35,199 bases of DNA from Gemmatales bacterium (GTDB taxonomy: Bacteria; Planctomycetota; Planctomycetia; Gemmatales; HRBIN36): assembly GCA_025055835.1 (NCBI GenBank), contig JANWWR010000078.1, positions 1-35,199 of the forward strand, written 5' to 3'. A model generated the notes under the pieces. That model did not search any database. It was not told the origin of the DNA and worked only from the letters and a program-made list of their open reading frames with translations. Of the stretch, positions 8,167-17,131 are shown one piece after another. The first letter of the stretch is position 1, and the number at the start of each line of letters is the position of its first letter. The position numbers and the translations under genes are program-made.

Positions 8167-8218
8167 GCCCCCACCGCGGCCAGGGACGGTTCGCGGATGC
8201 CGAGCAAGGAGGCTGGCC

Positions 8219-8998
8219 ATGAACGACCACGTCGTTTCTCTTGCCCATCGCGCTCTGGAGGTCGCCAAACGGTATCTGCGGTACGGTCGGGACTTGGAAG
8301 CGCTGGAGGTTTTGACAAAGCTGGTGCGTGTGGGCACCGAGGACACCGTCGCCGCCGAGCAAGTCCAGGTTCTTCTCGCCGAGATTCATTTGCGCCGTCG
8401 GGAATACGCTCAGGCCCGTCGTCATCTCCACGTCGCCTTGGCCTACCGACCCGACAACGCCCAGTACCACTTCATGATGGCGGTCGCTTTGGAAGATGAC
8501 CCCGAAGCCGATCCCCGTCGGGCCTTGTACTACTTCCGCAAGGCCGCCAGGCTCGATCCGACCAATCCCGAATACTTCGCTGCCTGGGGCTCGTTCCTCA
8601 TCAATCAGGGCCGAATTCGTCTCGGCCTTCGCAGGCTGGAAAAGGCTGTCGAACTGGCTCCGGAGGATGCCCAGTACGTGCAGCAACTCGCTTTGGGTTG
8701 GGTAGCTCTGCGGAACTTCGAAAAGGCCCGTCGGGTTGCTCTGCACGGACTGTTCCGCAATCCCGATGATAGTCGGCTGCGTCGTCTCTGGGACGAAATC
8801 CGTTGGCATGAGGCCCGCCACCGCCAGCATCAGGAACGCCTGAATCGCTTCCGGGAGCCTATCGTCATTCCGCTGCCGACGCGCTCCGACACTCCGCAGC
8901 GGACCAACCAGACCGAGGGAACCACGGTCCGCCTCGATCCACCCAGCTGCACGCCGCATCCAACCCCGCATCGGCAGAAGCGGCAGCAGGAGAGTTGA
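8219..8998 (+). CDS. Tetratricopeptide repeat protein
   Basis: This 259-residue protein has about four TPR units between residues 46 and 185, recognisable by helices such as LLAEIHLRRREYAQARRHLH, ALYYFRKAARLDPTNPEYF and RRLEKAVELAPED. No signal peptide or membrane helix is seen, so it is probably a cytoplasmic scaffold. The last 60 residues are arginine/glutamine-rich and then proline/threonine-rich and look disordered. The ATG at 8219-8221 has an excellent AAGGAGG about 8 nt upstream. The open frame extends far upstream through the permease gene in another phase, but that part is only a shadow. Convergent with the hydrolase gene, 38 bp away. Partner and function are unknown. Confidence 0.87.
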   Translation: MNDHVVSLAHRALEVAKRYLRYGRDLEALEVLTKLVRVGTEDTVAAEQVQVLLAEIHLRRREYAQARRHLHVALAYRPDNAQYHFMMAVALEDDPEADPRRALYYFRKAARLDPTNPEYFAAWGSFLINQGRIRLGLRRLEKAVELAPEDAQYVQQLALGWVALRNFEKARRVALHGLFRNPDDSRLRRLWDEIRWHEARHRQHQERLNRFREPIVIPLPTRSDTPQRTNQTEGTTVRLDPPSCTPHPTPHRQKRQQES

Positions 8999-9036
8999 GC
9001 GGCGGATCGGCCCGGGTTTTCCCTGACGCTCCCGAT

Positions 9037-10122
9037 TCACTTGCGTTTGAGGTGCCGGTCGAGCCAGTCGTAGGCTGTCTCCCGCACTTCGGCGGGAAAC
9101 TCGTGGGCGCAATCGGGATAGTGGGCCGCCAGGTTCTGCGGAACCTGATGAAGAATGTAAACCGGCGTGGCGGCGGCGATGCAGTCCCGCACGCCTTGTA
9201 CGTCGAAGTTGCCGTCGCGGAGCGGAGCACAGGCCAGGAACGGCCTCGGAGCCAGAGCGGCAACCAGCTCGGTGAAATCGAACGGCATCTTCGCCGGTTT
9301 CATTTCATAGCGTTCCCGGATGCGTGGCATGTAGCCCTTGTGGCTCCATCCGGCCAGGTTGCCCCCCATGTACCGGGGAAAACTGTTGAAGCCGCAGTTG
9401 GATACGATGCACCTGATGCGCTCGTCGAAGACAGCCACGAAGATGCTGTTGTGCCCGCCGAGAGAATGGCCGATTGCCCCGATGCGGTTGGGGTCCACCT
9501 CCGGCAGCGATTGCAGATAGTCCACGCAACGCATGTGGTTCCAAATGCCTTTCATCGTTCCGCTGACGTAACCCCTTTGGTAGACGTCAATGACGTATTC
9601 CCCGTAGTTCGGATAATCCGGGGCTAGGGCGACGTAGCCGCGCTCGGCGAGGTGCTTGGCGATATGGAGGTCGGGCTTTCCGCCGACGCCGACCGGCTCA
9701 TCCTTGCCGATCCGTGTCGTCTGATGTGGAACGAGCACGGCAGGGACCTTCGGCTGCGTGCCGTCCTCCCGTTTGCGGGCCTCGTGAGGAATCAGCAGCC
9801 AGACGGGAAGGCGGTCATCTTTTTCAACGGCCAGGGCGAGCTTGATCCGCGTGTAAGACGGCTCTCGGATTTCCTCGAGGATTCGTGGTTCAAGCGGTAC
9901 TTTGCGGGAAGCCTCGGGAAATGGTCCGGCAACTTCCTGGAAGTTTTCGAGAATGTGTCGGCGACGAATGGCCCATTCCTGGAGCGTCGTGACCGGCTTT
10001 TCCTGGCCTTGTTCGTCGACGAAAACAAGGAGCCGGGTCTTGTCCGCGTAGAAGGGAGCCGCAGTGAGGACCGGCATTGTCACCGCCACGACAACCCAGG
10101 TCCAGGCAATGCTGCGAAACAT
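9037..10122 (-). CDS. Secreted alpha/beta hydrolase (acetyl-xylan esterase/dienelactone hydrolase-like)
   Basis: This 361-residue exported protein has a signal peptide (about residues 1-22, ending LTAA) and an alpha/beta-hydrolase fold. The nucleophile elbow is GHSLGG with S220, and a likely catalytic His lies in CAHEF near residue 344, close to the C-terminus. The strand-rich region LPVWLLIPHEA and the block ALAPDYPNYGEY place it with planctomycete esterase/dienelactone-hydrolase-like proteins of about 350-400 residues. The substrate (acetylated polysaccharide, carboxylic ester or peptide) cannot be read. The start ATG at 10120-10122 has GAGG about 8 nt upstream. It is monocistronic by appearance: divergent from aroF by 139 bp, convergent with the TPR gene. 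Confidence 0.88.
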   Translation of the reverse strand: MFRSIAWTWVVVAVTMPVLTAAPFYADKTRLLVFVDEQGQEKPVTTLQEWAIRRRHILENFQEVAGPFPEASRKVPLEPRILEEIREPSYTRIKLALAVEKDDRLPVWLLIPHEARKREDGTQPKVPAVLVPHQTTRIGKDEPVGVGGKPDLHIAKHLAERGYVALAPDYPNYGEYVIDVYQRGYVSGTMKGIWNHMRCVDYLQSLPEVDPNRIGAIGHSLGGHNSIFVAVFDERIRCIVSNCGFNSFPRYMGGNLAGWSHKGYMPRIRERYEMKPAKMPFDFTELVAALAPRPFLACAPLRDGNFDVQGVRDCIAAATPVYILHQVPQNLAAHYPDCAHEFPAEVRETAYDWLDRHLKRK

Positions 10123-10261
10123 GGCGTCGCCTCAAATCCCGGTCAAATGCTTGCCGAACCGTGTCCACTTCAAGGACCTTCCGCCCTGCTACTCCCGCGA
10201 GGCAGTCGGCCGTCGTATCATGAAGCGTACCCAGTCATAAAGCAAGGAGAGAAATCTTTCC

Positions 10262-11278
10262 ATGCTGGTCGTCATGCAGGTCAACGCCACGGCAGAGCAG
10301 ATTCAAGCCGTGGTCGAAACGATACGGGAAATGGGCCTGACACCGCATCCGTTGCCCGGTTCGACGCGGACGGCCATCGGCATCACGGGAAACACCGGGG
10401 CGGTCGATCCGCGTCGGCTCGAAGTGCTGCCCGGCGTTTTGGAGTGCATCCGCGTCACCAAACCGTTCAAGCTCACCGGCCGGGAAATGCATCCCGAAGA
10501 TTCCGTGGTTCGCACGCCGCAGACCCGCATCGGCCCCGGCACGTTCACGATCATCGCTGGTCCGTGCTCGGTCGAAAACGAGGCGATGATCTTCAAAACG
10601 GCCGAATATTTGGTCAGTCGTGGCATCAAGCTGCTGCGGGCCGGGGCGTTCAAGCCCCGTACCAGTCCCTATGCCTTCCAAGGGCTGGGACTGGAGGGCC
10701 TGGAAATCCTCAAACGGGCCAGGGAAAGGACCGGAATCGGAATCGTCACCGAGCTGCTTGACACTGAAAATGCCGATGCGGTCGAAGAGGTCGCGGACAT
10801 CATCCAGATCGGCACCCGCAACATGCAGAACTTCGCCCTGTTGCGTCGGGTCAGCCGGGCCCAAAAGCCGGTGCTTCTCAAGCGGGGCATGGCGGCCACG
10901 CTCGAAGAATGGTTGCTGGCGGCGGAGTACGTCATGTCCGGCGGCAACTGGCAGGTGGTGCTGTGCGAACGGGGCGTCCGCACCTTCTCCGACCACAGCC
11001 GCAATACGCTTGATCTTTCCGTCATTCCGCCCGCCAAGCTGTTGTCTCATTTGCCGATTCTCGTCGATCCCAGCCACGGCACCGGCAAACGGGACTTCGT
11101 TCCGCCCATGGCTCTGGCTGCCTTAGCCGCCGGGGCGGATGGGCTTCTGATCGAAGTCCACCCTCAACCTGAGCGTGCCTTGTCGGATGGTGCTCAATCG
11201 CTGGACTTTGCCCAGTTCGACAAACTCCTGGACATGCTCCACCGTCTGGCTGAACCGCTTGGTCGAACCCTGGCCTGA
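10262..11278 (+). CDS. aroF: 3-Deoxy-7-phosphoheptulonate synthase (DAHP synthase, type I-beta)
   Basis: This 338-residue enzyme condenses phosphoenolpyruvate with erythrose 4-phosphate, the entry step of the shikimate pathway. The catalytic barrel starts near residue 92 and shows AGPCSVE with metal ligand C102, KPRTSPY at 131-137, the LKRGM block and the C-terminal [11 protein letters not shown]. The first 70 or so residues form the ferredoxin-like regulatory domain of the Thermotoga-type enzymes ([19 protein letters not shown]), which confers feedback inhibition by tyrosine or phenylalanine in characterised members. No chorismate mutase domain is attached. AAGGAGA (10244-10250) precedes the ATG by 11 nt. 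No other aromatic-pathway gene adjoins it; both neighbours run on the other strand. Confidence 0.96.
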   Translation: MLVVMQVNATAEQIQAVVETIREMGLTPHPLPGSTRTAIGITGNTGAVDPRRLEVLPGVLECIRVTKPFKLTGREMHPEDSVVRTPQTRIGPGTFTIIAGPCSVENEAMIFKTAEYLVSRGIKLLRAGAFKPRTSPYAFQGLGLEGLEILKRARERTGIGIVTELLDTENADAVEEVADIIQIGTRNMQNFALLRRVSRAQKPVLLKRGMAATLEEWLLAAEYVMSGGNWQVVLCERGVRTFSDHSRNTLDLSVIPPAKLLSHLPILVDPSHGTGKRDFVPPMALAALAAGADGLLIEVHPQPERALSDGAQSLDFAQFDKLLDMLHRLAEPLGRTLA

Positions 11279-11338
11279 AGAACCAATTCCCTCGACTGCG
11301 GGACCATATTCAGCCGCAACAAACTGCCGTCGAACAGT

Positions 11339-12610
11339 TCAAGGCTGGAGAGAAACGCAGAGCAACTCCTTGCGGTCGCGGACATAGAGTTTCCCGTTGC
11401 TCAGCGCCGGATGGGCCCAGGTTTGACCGCAGACCTTGGCGCGACAAAGTTCTCGGTACTTCTGCGGGTCCGGTTCGATGAGTATCAGGATTCCGCCCTC
11501 TTCCAGAAGCAGGAGCCGATTGCCGGCCCGGATGAGCGTGGCGTGGTAGGTGCCGACGTTGGGCCGCGTCCACAGGCTCTTGCCGGTCGGGCCTTCGAGG
11601 CAATGCAGCGTCGCTGTCGGATTGACGATCCCCGAGACGAACACTCCGTAAAGGTAGTCGCCGACAACGACCGGTGTTGCAAAGTAGCTCGTCAGGCCAT
11701 TCTTCCACAACTGTTCCTGGGCGATCTTGTCGCCGTCGTCCCGCAGCCGCAAAGCCAGACTGCCCGCCGTCACGGAGGAGACGAAGACGGCATTGCCGAA
11801 GCGAACCGGCGTCGTGGAGCTTTCATTGAGTCGATCTACGAAGGCAAATTTCCAATGGCGTTGTCCGCTCTCCGGATCAAAGGCGACCAGCCCTTGTTGG
11901 GTCAGGCAGAAACCGACTCGGCGGCCAGAAAATCGGCTGATAATCGGAGACGAATAGCTGGCCGGTTCGCTGCCGCTTTTCCAAAGCACGCCGCCGGTGT
12001 CCTTGTCGAACGCAACCAGGCTGGCTTCCGGTCCGCCGACCATGACGATGAGCCGCTGCCCATCCAGCACGGGCGAGGTGGACACCCCGAAAAACAGGTT
12101 CTTGGCCTGGAACTGCTCCAGGAAGTTGACCCGCCATTTCTCCTCGCCCTTGCGACGATCCCAGCAGATGAGCAGGCCGCTGGGGCTGACGGTGTAGAGA
12201 TGGTCCAGATCGGCCAGCGGCGTCGAACGTGGTCCGTTGCCGTAGATGTTGCTGAACGGCGGCCGTTCGTAGGTTTGCCGCCAGATGACCTTGCCCTCGT
12301 TGGCGTCCAGACACAGCACTTCCTCTTTCTCTTCGCCGTCCACCTTGTAGTGAAGATAAACCCGGTCACCGTACACGACCGGTCCGCCGTGCCCCTCGCC
12401 GACGTTGACCCGCCACAACACCTTGGGTGGCTCCTTCCACGGCTCCACGGTTTCGCTGGTGGAGCCGTCGCGATTGGGACCGAGCCATTGCGGCCAATCC
12501 GCGGCGCAACAAATTCCCGTGATGGAAACAATTCCCGCCAGGACCAGGCAGCCGACTCCCCAACGTTTCCACAAACCCTGATGGATCAATGGGTTGCTTC
12601 GTTCTAGCAT
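11339..12610 (-). CDS. Secreted PQQ-like beta-propeller repeat protein (WPQWLGPNRDG type)
   Basis: This 423-residue protein starts with a cytoplasmic basic stretch and a hydrophobic signal segment (about 17-36), probably cleaved after ICCAA. The mature N-terminus DWPQWLGPNRDG is a hallmark of a very large planctomycete family of PQQ-like beta-propellers. Blades recur as CLDANEGKVIW, CWDRRKGEEKW, AFDKDTGGVLW, AFDPESGQRHW and CLEGPTGKSLW. The family is abundant in the phylum and is taken to bind or scaffold in the periplasm; true quinoprotein dehydrogenase residues are not evident. The ATG at 12608-12610 has AAGGGG about 7 nt upstream. It is unrelated in position to the other propeller gene at the left edge and similar only in fold. 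It ends 60 bp from aroF, convergently. Confidence 0.9.
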   Translation of the reverse strand: MLERSNPLIHQGLWKRWGVGCLVLAGIVSITGICCAADWPQWLGPNRDGSTSETVEPWKEPPKVLWRVNVGEGHGGPVVYGDRVYLHYKVDGEEKEEVLCLDANEGKVIWRQTYERPPFSNIYGNGPRSTPLADLDHLYTVSPSGLLICWDRRKGEEKWRVNFLEQFQAKNLFFGVSTSPVLDGQRLIVMVGGPEASLVAFDKDTGGVLWKSGSEPASYSSPIISRFSGRRVGFCLTQQGLVAFDPESGQRHWKFAFVDRLNESSTTPVRFGNAVFVSSVTAGSLALRLRDDGDKIAQEQLWKNGLTSYFATPVVVGDYLYGVFVSGIVNPTATLHCLEGPTGKSLWTRPNVGTYHATLIRAGNRLLLLEEGGILILIEPDPQKYRELCRAKVCGQTWAHPALSNGKLYVRDRKELLCVSLQP

Positions 12611-12957
12611 GGTGCTTCCCCTTCCACGTTAGCCGCGCAAAAAGGAACCTTAACAGTGTAATTCAGCGCAACATTTTCCCGCAATCCTGTATTCCCACGC
12701 TCTTGGCATGTCCGGCCAGACTTTTCCGCAAGGGTTACAAGCTTCGCGCAACATCTTTGGAACCGACCCCTTCAAAGCAACCTTCTATCCCATCCAAGGA
12801 TCCTACCACATCCTCCTCGGTCCGGATCAGGTCAAACGGGCCTGACTCCGAAAGCGTGGCATCCCCGGTCATGATTTCCCAAAGGCGACTGATCTTGTTT
12901 AGAAAACAATGCTCGGCGATACTTTGGGTCTCCCAGACGGGGCAAGGATGCCGAACT
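12611..12957. other. Divergent intergenic region with a perfect small palindrome
   Basis: This 347-bp gap separates the divergent beta-propeller and glycosyltransferase genes. I see no convincing coding sequence, although a frame runs open into the glycosyltransferase. A weak minus-strand promoter for the propeller gene is possible: TTGCGG at plus 12679-12684 and TACACT at 12655-12660 with an 18-bp spacer. On the glycosyltransferase side a perfect inverted repeat TTGTTT-AGA-AAACAA lies at 12895-12909, 49 bp before the start codon, and could be a repressor site or overlap a promoter. Confidence 0.5.
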
Positions 12958-13947
12958 ATGGTTTTTCCGACGCTCTCCATCGTCATCCCTTCCTGGAATG
13001 GCAGGGAGCATCTGCAAGCCTGTCTGCCGAGCGTCCGCCGTCATGCTCCGCCTGGCACGCAGGTGATCGTTGTCGATGACTGCTCCACGGACGGCACGCT
13101 GGATTGGCTGCGGACCGAACATCCGTGGGTGCAGCGGCTGCGGACGCCAAGGAACCTGGGCTTTTGCGAGGCCGTCAACCTCGGTCTGCGGCACGCTGTC
13201 GGCGACGTCGTCGAACTGCTGAACAACGATACCATCGTTGCTCCGGGCTGGGCCGAGGCAGCATTAGACCATTTCAAGGATCCGACCGTCGGCAGCGTCG
13301 CTCCGCTGACCCTCCGCATGGACGAGCCAAACGTCGTGGACAGCGCGGGCCAGGCGTATCACCTGATCGGCTGGGCGCGCAACATCGGCTACGGTTGTCG
13401 GCTCGGGCCGGAGTACTTGCAAAGCCGAGAAGTCTTCGGCCCGTCGGGATGCAGCGGCTTCTACCGCCGCGACCTGCTGCTGCGGCTGGGCGGCCTGCTG
13501 TGGGAGTACGGCGCGTACTTCGAGGACACCGACCTGGCTTTCCGCCTGCGCCGGGCCGGTTATCGCTGCCTGTACGAACCCCGGTCACGGGTGTTCCATC
13601 GCGGCTCAGCGACCTACGGCACGATGCCGGATCGCCTGGTGCGTCTCATCAGCCGCAATGAGGAGTTGGTCTTTTGGATCAACCTGCCGACGCCGTGGCT
13701 GGTCGCCGGACTGATTCCCCACGTCGCTTTCCAAATGCTGCGGACTTTGCGAAAAGCCTGGTGCGGCCAAATGCGACCGTTCCTGCAAGGGAAATTCGAC
13801 GCATTTCGGATGGCGAGTCGCATCGCCCAGCGGCGGCGTGAGCTGACCACGATTCAGGCTGAGCATGCCGTTCCACTGGGCGTTCACTTCGGACCAGAAG
13901 TGCTGAGCCACGGAATGACCTGGCTACGCCATCGCCGAGCCGCTTGA
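12958..13947 (+). CDS. Glycosyltransferase family 2 protein (rhamnosyltransferase-like)
   Basis: This 329-residue GT-A fold enzyme transfers a sugar from a nucleotide donor, probably to a cell-surface glycan. Diagnostic stretches are LSIVIPSWNG (7-15), VVDDCSTDGT (38-47), the metal-binding DxD variant NND at 89-91 in ELLNNDT, and the acceptor-base region YFEDTDLAFRLRRAGY, with ED at 189-190. These match the WcaE/rhamnosyltransferase branch. A hydrophobic stretch near residues 236-258 may associate with the membrane. I start at the ATG 12958-12960, which has AAGGA 9 nt upstream. The frame is open about 120 codons further left, but those residues have no family resemblance and are probably leader. 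Donor and acceptor are unknown; no other surface-polysaccharide genes adjoin. Confidence 0.88.
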   Translation: MVFPTLSIVIPSWNGREHLQACLPSVRRHAPPGTQVIVVDDCSTDGTLDWLRTEHPWVQRLRTPRNLGFCEAVNLGLRHAVGDVVELLNNDTIVAPGWAEAALDHFKDPTVGSVAPLTLRMDEPNVVDSAGQAYHLIGWARNIGYGCRLGPEYLQSREVFGPSGCSGFYRRDLLLRLGGLLWEYGAYFEDTDLAFRLRRAGYRCLYEPRSRVFHRGSATYGTMPDRLVRLISRNEELVFWINLPTPWLVAGLIPHVAFQMLRTLRKAWCGQMRPFLQGKFDAFRMASRIAQRRRELTTIQAEHAVPLGVHFGPEVLSHGMTWLRHRRAA

Positions 13948-13954
13948 GTGGCCT

Positions 13955-16912
13955 TCAAAAGGCGTGCTGGATGCCGAACCAGACCTGCACGGGGTCGTCG
14001 CTGTTGACCACTTTAGCCACATCGAGCCGCCACATCATCCGTTCGACGAAACTGAAAAACGTGATCCCGAAGCGCAGTCCCAGACCCACGGAATGAGCGA
14101 TTCCGTCAACGCTGTCGCCGCTGACGTAGATGTCGCCCACGTCGTAAAAAGCCACGGTCCAGATGTCCTTGAGGCGGCCGATCCGCCAGCAGAAATCGTA
14201 GTCAATGTCGGTCCACAGGGGCACACGCCATTCCGCGCTGGCGATCCAGACCATGCTTCCCTGCCTGGCTCCGCGATCGAGGCCGCGGACGAACGACGGC
14301 CCGCCCAGCCAGAACATCTGCCCGTTGTCCGGCGTGCTGATACCTCCGTAGAGCCGAAATGCCATCCGGGTCTGGGCCAGCCACCCGAACCACTCCGGCG
14401 GTGCGACCACGAAGGCAATCTGCCCATCGAGCCGTTGGAAGGTATCGTCTCCGCCCAACAGCGGCACGCCGTACTCGTAGCTGCCGTAGAGGTGATAGCC
14501 TGCTTCGGGATCCCAATAGGGAACGTAGTAGAACCGCTGGTAGCGGATGCCGACGGCCGTGGAATCGTCATACCGTTCGATGTTGTCCGTGGGGGGCAGC
14601 ACGCCGCGCCGGAACTGATTGTCGAACCGGCCATACAGTTCCACGAACTCCATCTGATCGAGGTAGAGCGACGGCGTGTAGTGGAGGATGTATCGGCCGA
14701 AGACCCGGCCCCGGTCCACGCGCCGCTGAGCGGTGTCGGGCGTGAGGCTGTGATCGAACTGTGCCCCGACCTGGGTGTTGGGCAGCGGCCAGTGGTCAAC
14801 AAACGCATCGGCCCCAACCACGAGATCCCGGTCGTCGAAGCGATAGGCGACGTAGGTTCCGCCCTTGAATTGCTGGGTCCGATAGGCTCCCGCTCGGAAG
14901 CCGGTATAGCCGCGATTGCCGAAATACGGTCCGTTCGTGCCCAGCCACGGCCCGATGGTGATGTTCCAGCGGTCGTACATGGCCGTCAGGTCGGTTTCGT
15001 TGAGGTTCGTGTAGAGCGGCGTGAACCGCCAATTGATCACCGGCTTCCAGTGGTTATTGGCCGGTTCCCGATCCGGCTGAATCTGGTCGGGATCGACGCT
15101 GATCTGCACTGGCTTCGCGGGCAGAAGGGCTGTCACCCGTACCGAGCCGTCCGGCAGCGTCTCGCAACTCCCGGGCGGATCGTCGAAGGTCAGGCCTACT
15201 GCTCCGGGTACGACCGGCAGGCGAAGTTCATAGGGGCCATCGTCACGGAACTTGAAGCCCAGCGTCGTCGGCTCGGTAAACTCGGCCCGCTGTCGCACAA
15301 CAACCACGACCCGCCACGCCGTCCGGGAGGAATCCATCGGCTCGATGACGACATCCTCGACGGCCCAATCAGCCATCCCCGCGCCCCAGAGCCATTTCCG
15401 GAAGAACTCGTCCCAATTCTGTCCCGTGTAGGCTTCCAATTCGGCCTGAAAATCCTTGACGTGCAGAACGCGGAACTGGTACTTGCCATACACGATCCGC
15501 ATGAAATCGCGGAATGCCTCGCAGCCAATCCGTTCCTCGATCATCGCCAGGATCTTCGCGCCGCGATCGTAGGTCATGCTGAAGAGCGTGACCACGTTGC
15601 CGAAGCCCGGCAGCGGCTGCACCGTGGCCGTTTCCTCTCCCCGGCCCAGCGTGCCGTACAACCCGTTGAGCAGATAGGTGTCGTGGTGAATCTGCGGCAG
15701 CCATTCGAAGCCCGGCTTGTACTTCAGCCACGGAGCATTCTTGCCGAATTTCGCCTGAAGCCGTCGGGCGGTGTAGAACGCCACCACGCTCTCATCCATG
15801 AACGTCTCGCAGAAGCCATTCGTGCCGACGACGTTGTACCACCACTGATGCAGCGTCTCGTGGCTGATGAGGTGTTCCAGGTACATCTCGCCGAACTCGG
15901 GGATGGCGAAAACCCGTTCGTCGATCATGATGAGGCCGGAACATTCGTTGCCGTTCCAGGGGAACTGCCCCTGCACGATGTCGAATTCGTCGTAGGGATA
16001 GGGACCGAACCAGTGGTTGTAATCCGGGATGGCCTCGCAAGCGACCTGGAGCATCTTGCGGGCCGCCCATTCGTAGCGGGGGAAAGCCAGCACGCGGACG
16101 CGGGTCCTTCCGGCATAGCCGACCCACTCCTGGAAGCGGTCGCTGCACACGATCGTGAAGTCGCGGGCACAGGCCGCCACGATCTCCAATCGTTTCAAGC
16201 CATTGCCCAGGTCCGTCTCGCGCAGGATGGTGCCCGTGCTGGCGACGCGCTGGTTCGTGGGTAGGGTGAAGCGGACACTGTACACGCCGGCCTCGTTGTA
16301 GAACGGCTGGTGCCAGGCGATGAACGGGGCCGGTTTCCAGCCGCATTCGGCGTCGTAGTAGGCGAGGATGGGATACCAGTTGGCCAGCGAGGTGACGCCG
16401 TTGTACCAGCCCCATCGGCCCTGTTTGTTGGGCAAGCGCAGCGTGAAGGCGATCTCGACCGTGACCGACTGCCCCGGGCCGACCGGTTCCGGCAGCTTGA
16501 CCACCATCGCCGTCTCAATGTCCTCCCGCCAGCCGTACTCCAGCGGCTTGCCTCGCTGGCTGACGCTGTGGATGCTCAGGTGGCGTCCTTCCTTGTCCAG
16601 CGACTCGGACGGCGATGACCGCAGCAGTTCCAGCGTCTTCGCATAGACGATCAGATCGCCGGTGGTGGGTATCTTGTAGTAGGGATAGACGTTGAAGACC
16701 AATTCCTGCGTCGGCCGGTCGGTCATGTTCGTCCAGGTCACCGTTTGCCGGGCGTGGACGATGTGGCGGTCGTGGTCAAGCTCGACGTCGAGATCGTAGA
16801 ACGGCAACCAGTCGGGGATCGAATCGGCCGATGCACGGGAGGCGAAGAGGCACAGTATCAGCGGGACTGACAGCGTCAGGTGTGTGAAATACCGGAATCG
16901 GGCCAGCTTCAT
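13955..16912 (-). CDS. M1-type zinc metallopeptidase fused to a C-terminal Omp85-like beta-barrel
   Basis: This 985-residue exported protein has two modules. The N-terminal part (about 30-605) is an M1 aminopeptidase: zinc motif HETLH at 351-355, third ligand E374 exactly 18 residues later, Tyr448 in SMTYDRGAK as transition-state tyrosine, and a variant of the exopeptidase motif, GNECSG around E323 instead of GxMEN. A beta-sandwich follows. From about 640 to the end come alternating aromatic/polar strands, a VRGL motif (875-878) inside GGPSFVRGLDRG like the VRGY/F loop of Omp85 proteins, and a terminal Phe in FGIQHAF, the usual outer-membrane insertion signal. So the peptidase is probably anchored in the outer membrane by its own barrel. 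The start at 16910-16912 has a signal peptide (MKLARFRYFTHLTLSVPL...ASA) and GGGGG close upstream. Only 7 bp separate it from the convergent glycosyltransferase gene. Confidence 0.88.
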   Translation of the reverse strand: MKLARFRYFTHLTLSVPLILCLFASRASADSIPDWLPFYDLDVELDHDRHIVHARQTVTWTNMTDRPTQELVFNVYPYYKIPTTGDLIVYAKTLELLRSSPSESLDKEGRHLSIHSVSQRGKPLEYGWREDIETAMVVKLPEPVGPGQSVTVEIAFTLRLPNKQGRWGWYNGVTSLANWYPILAYYDAECGWKPAPFIAWHQPFYNEAGVYSVRFTLPTNQRVASTGTILRETDLGNGLKRLEIVAACARDFTIVCSDRFQEWVGYAGRTRVRVLAFPRYEWAARKMLQVACEAIPDYNHWFGPYPYDEFDIVQGQFPWNGNECSGLIMIDERVFAIPEFGEMYLEHLISHETLHQWWYNVVGTNGFCETFMDESVVAFYTARRLQAKFGKNAPWLKYKPGFEWLPQIHHDTYLLNGLYGTLGRGEETATVQPLPGFGNVVTLFSMTYDRGAKILAMIEERIGCEAFRDFMRIVYGKYQFRVLHVKDFQAELEAYTGQNWDEFFRKWLWGAGMADWAVEDVVIEPMDSSRTAWRVVVVVRQRAEFTEPTTLGFKFRDDGPYELRLPVVPGAVGLTFDDPPGSCETLPDGSVRVTALLPAKPVQISVDPDQIQPDREPANNHWKPVINWRFTPLYTNLNETDLTAMYDRWNITIGPWLGTNGPYFGNRGYTGFRAGAYRTQQFKGGTYVAYRFDDRDLVVGADAFVDHWPLPNTQVGAQFDHSLTPDTAQRRVDRGRVFGRYILHYTPSLYLDQMEFVELYGRFDNQFRRGVLPPTDNIERYDDSTAVGIRYQRFYYVPYWDPEAGYHLYGSYEYGVPLLGGDDTFQRLDGQIAFVVAPPEWFGWLAQTRMAFRLYGGISTPDNGQMFWLGGPSFVRGLDRGARQGSMVWIASAEWRVPLWTDIDYDFCWRIGRLKDIWTVAFYDVGDIYVSGDSVDGIAHSVGLGLRFGITFFSFVERMMWRLDVAKVVNSDDPVQVWFGIQHAF

Positions 16913-17051
16913 GCCACCCCCTGCCAGACCGAGCGGAATTGGCAAAGGCTCCACTCGGTTCGGTGGCGGGTCATACTCGGATGGGCAAAAACTGTCCAGA
17001 TGCACTCACCTGGGACGGTTCGTCGTCCTTCAAAAAGCGCAACCTGCGCCC

Positions 17052-17081
17052 TTGGAAAAGCCCGGGCAGGACAGCTAGCAT
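17052..17081 (+). promoter_or_regulatory. Putative promoter of the polyprenyl synthase gene
   Basis: TTGGAA (17052-17057) and TAGCAT (17076-17081) lie 18 bp apart in the 219-bp divergent gap before the polyprenyl synthase gene. Each matches the sigma70 consensus at 4 of 6 bases. The predicted start of transcription is near 17088. Confidence 0.33.
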
Positions 17082-17131
17082 AACGCCGAAAGCCCCATGA
17101 TTTGTGGAAGCAGGCCCCGACGCAGGAGACG

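Noticed and set aside
7169..8218. Upstream extension of the TPR gene frame across the ABC permease gene
   Set aside because: The permease is real in another phase. The extension has shadow-like composition, and an ideal ribosome site precedes the ATG at 8219.
13950..13964. Bidirectional terminator between glycosyltransferase and M1 genes
   Set aside because: A 5-bp stem GCCTT-CAA-AAGGC is present but is too short, and it overlaps the end of the M1 gene.
13964..16264. Plus-strand open frame of 766 codons opposite the M1 peptidase
   Set aside because: It is antisense to a well-supported gene, with low-complexity charged composition and no motif.
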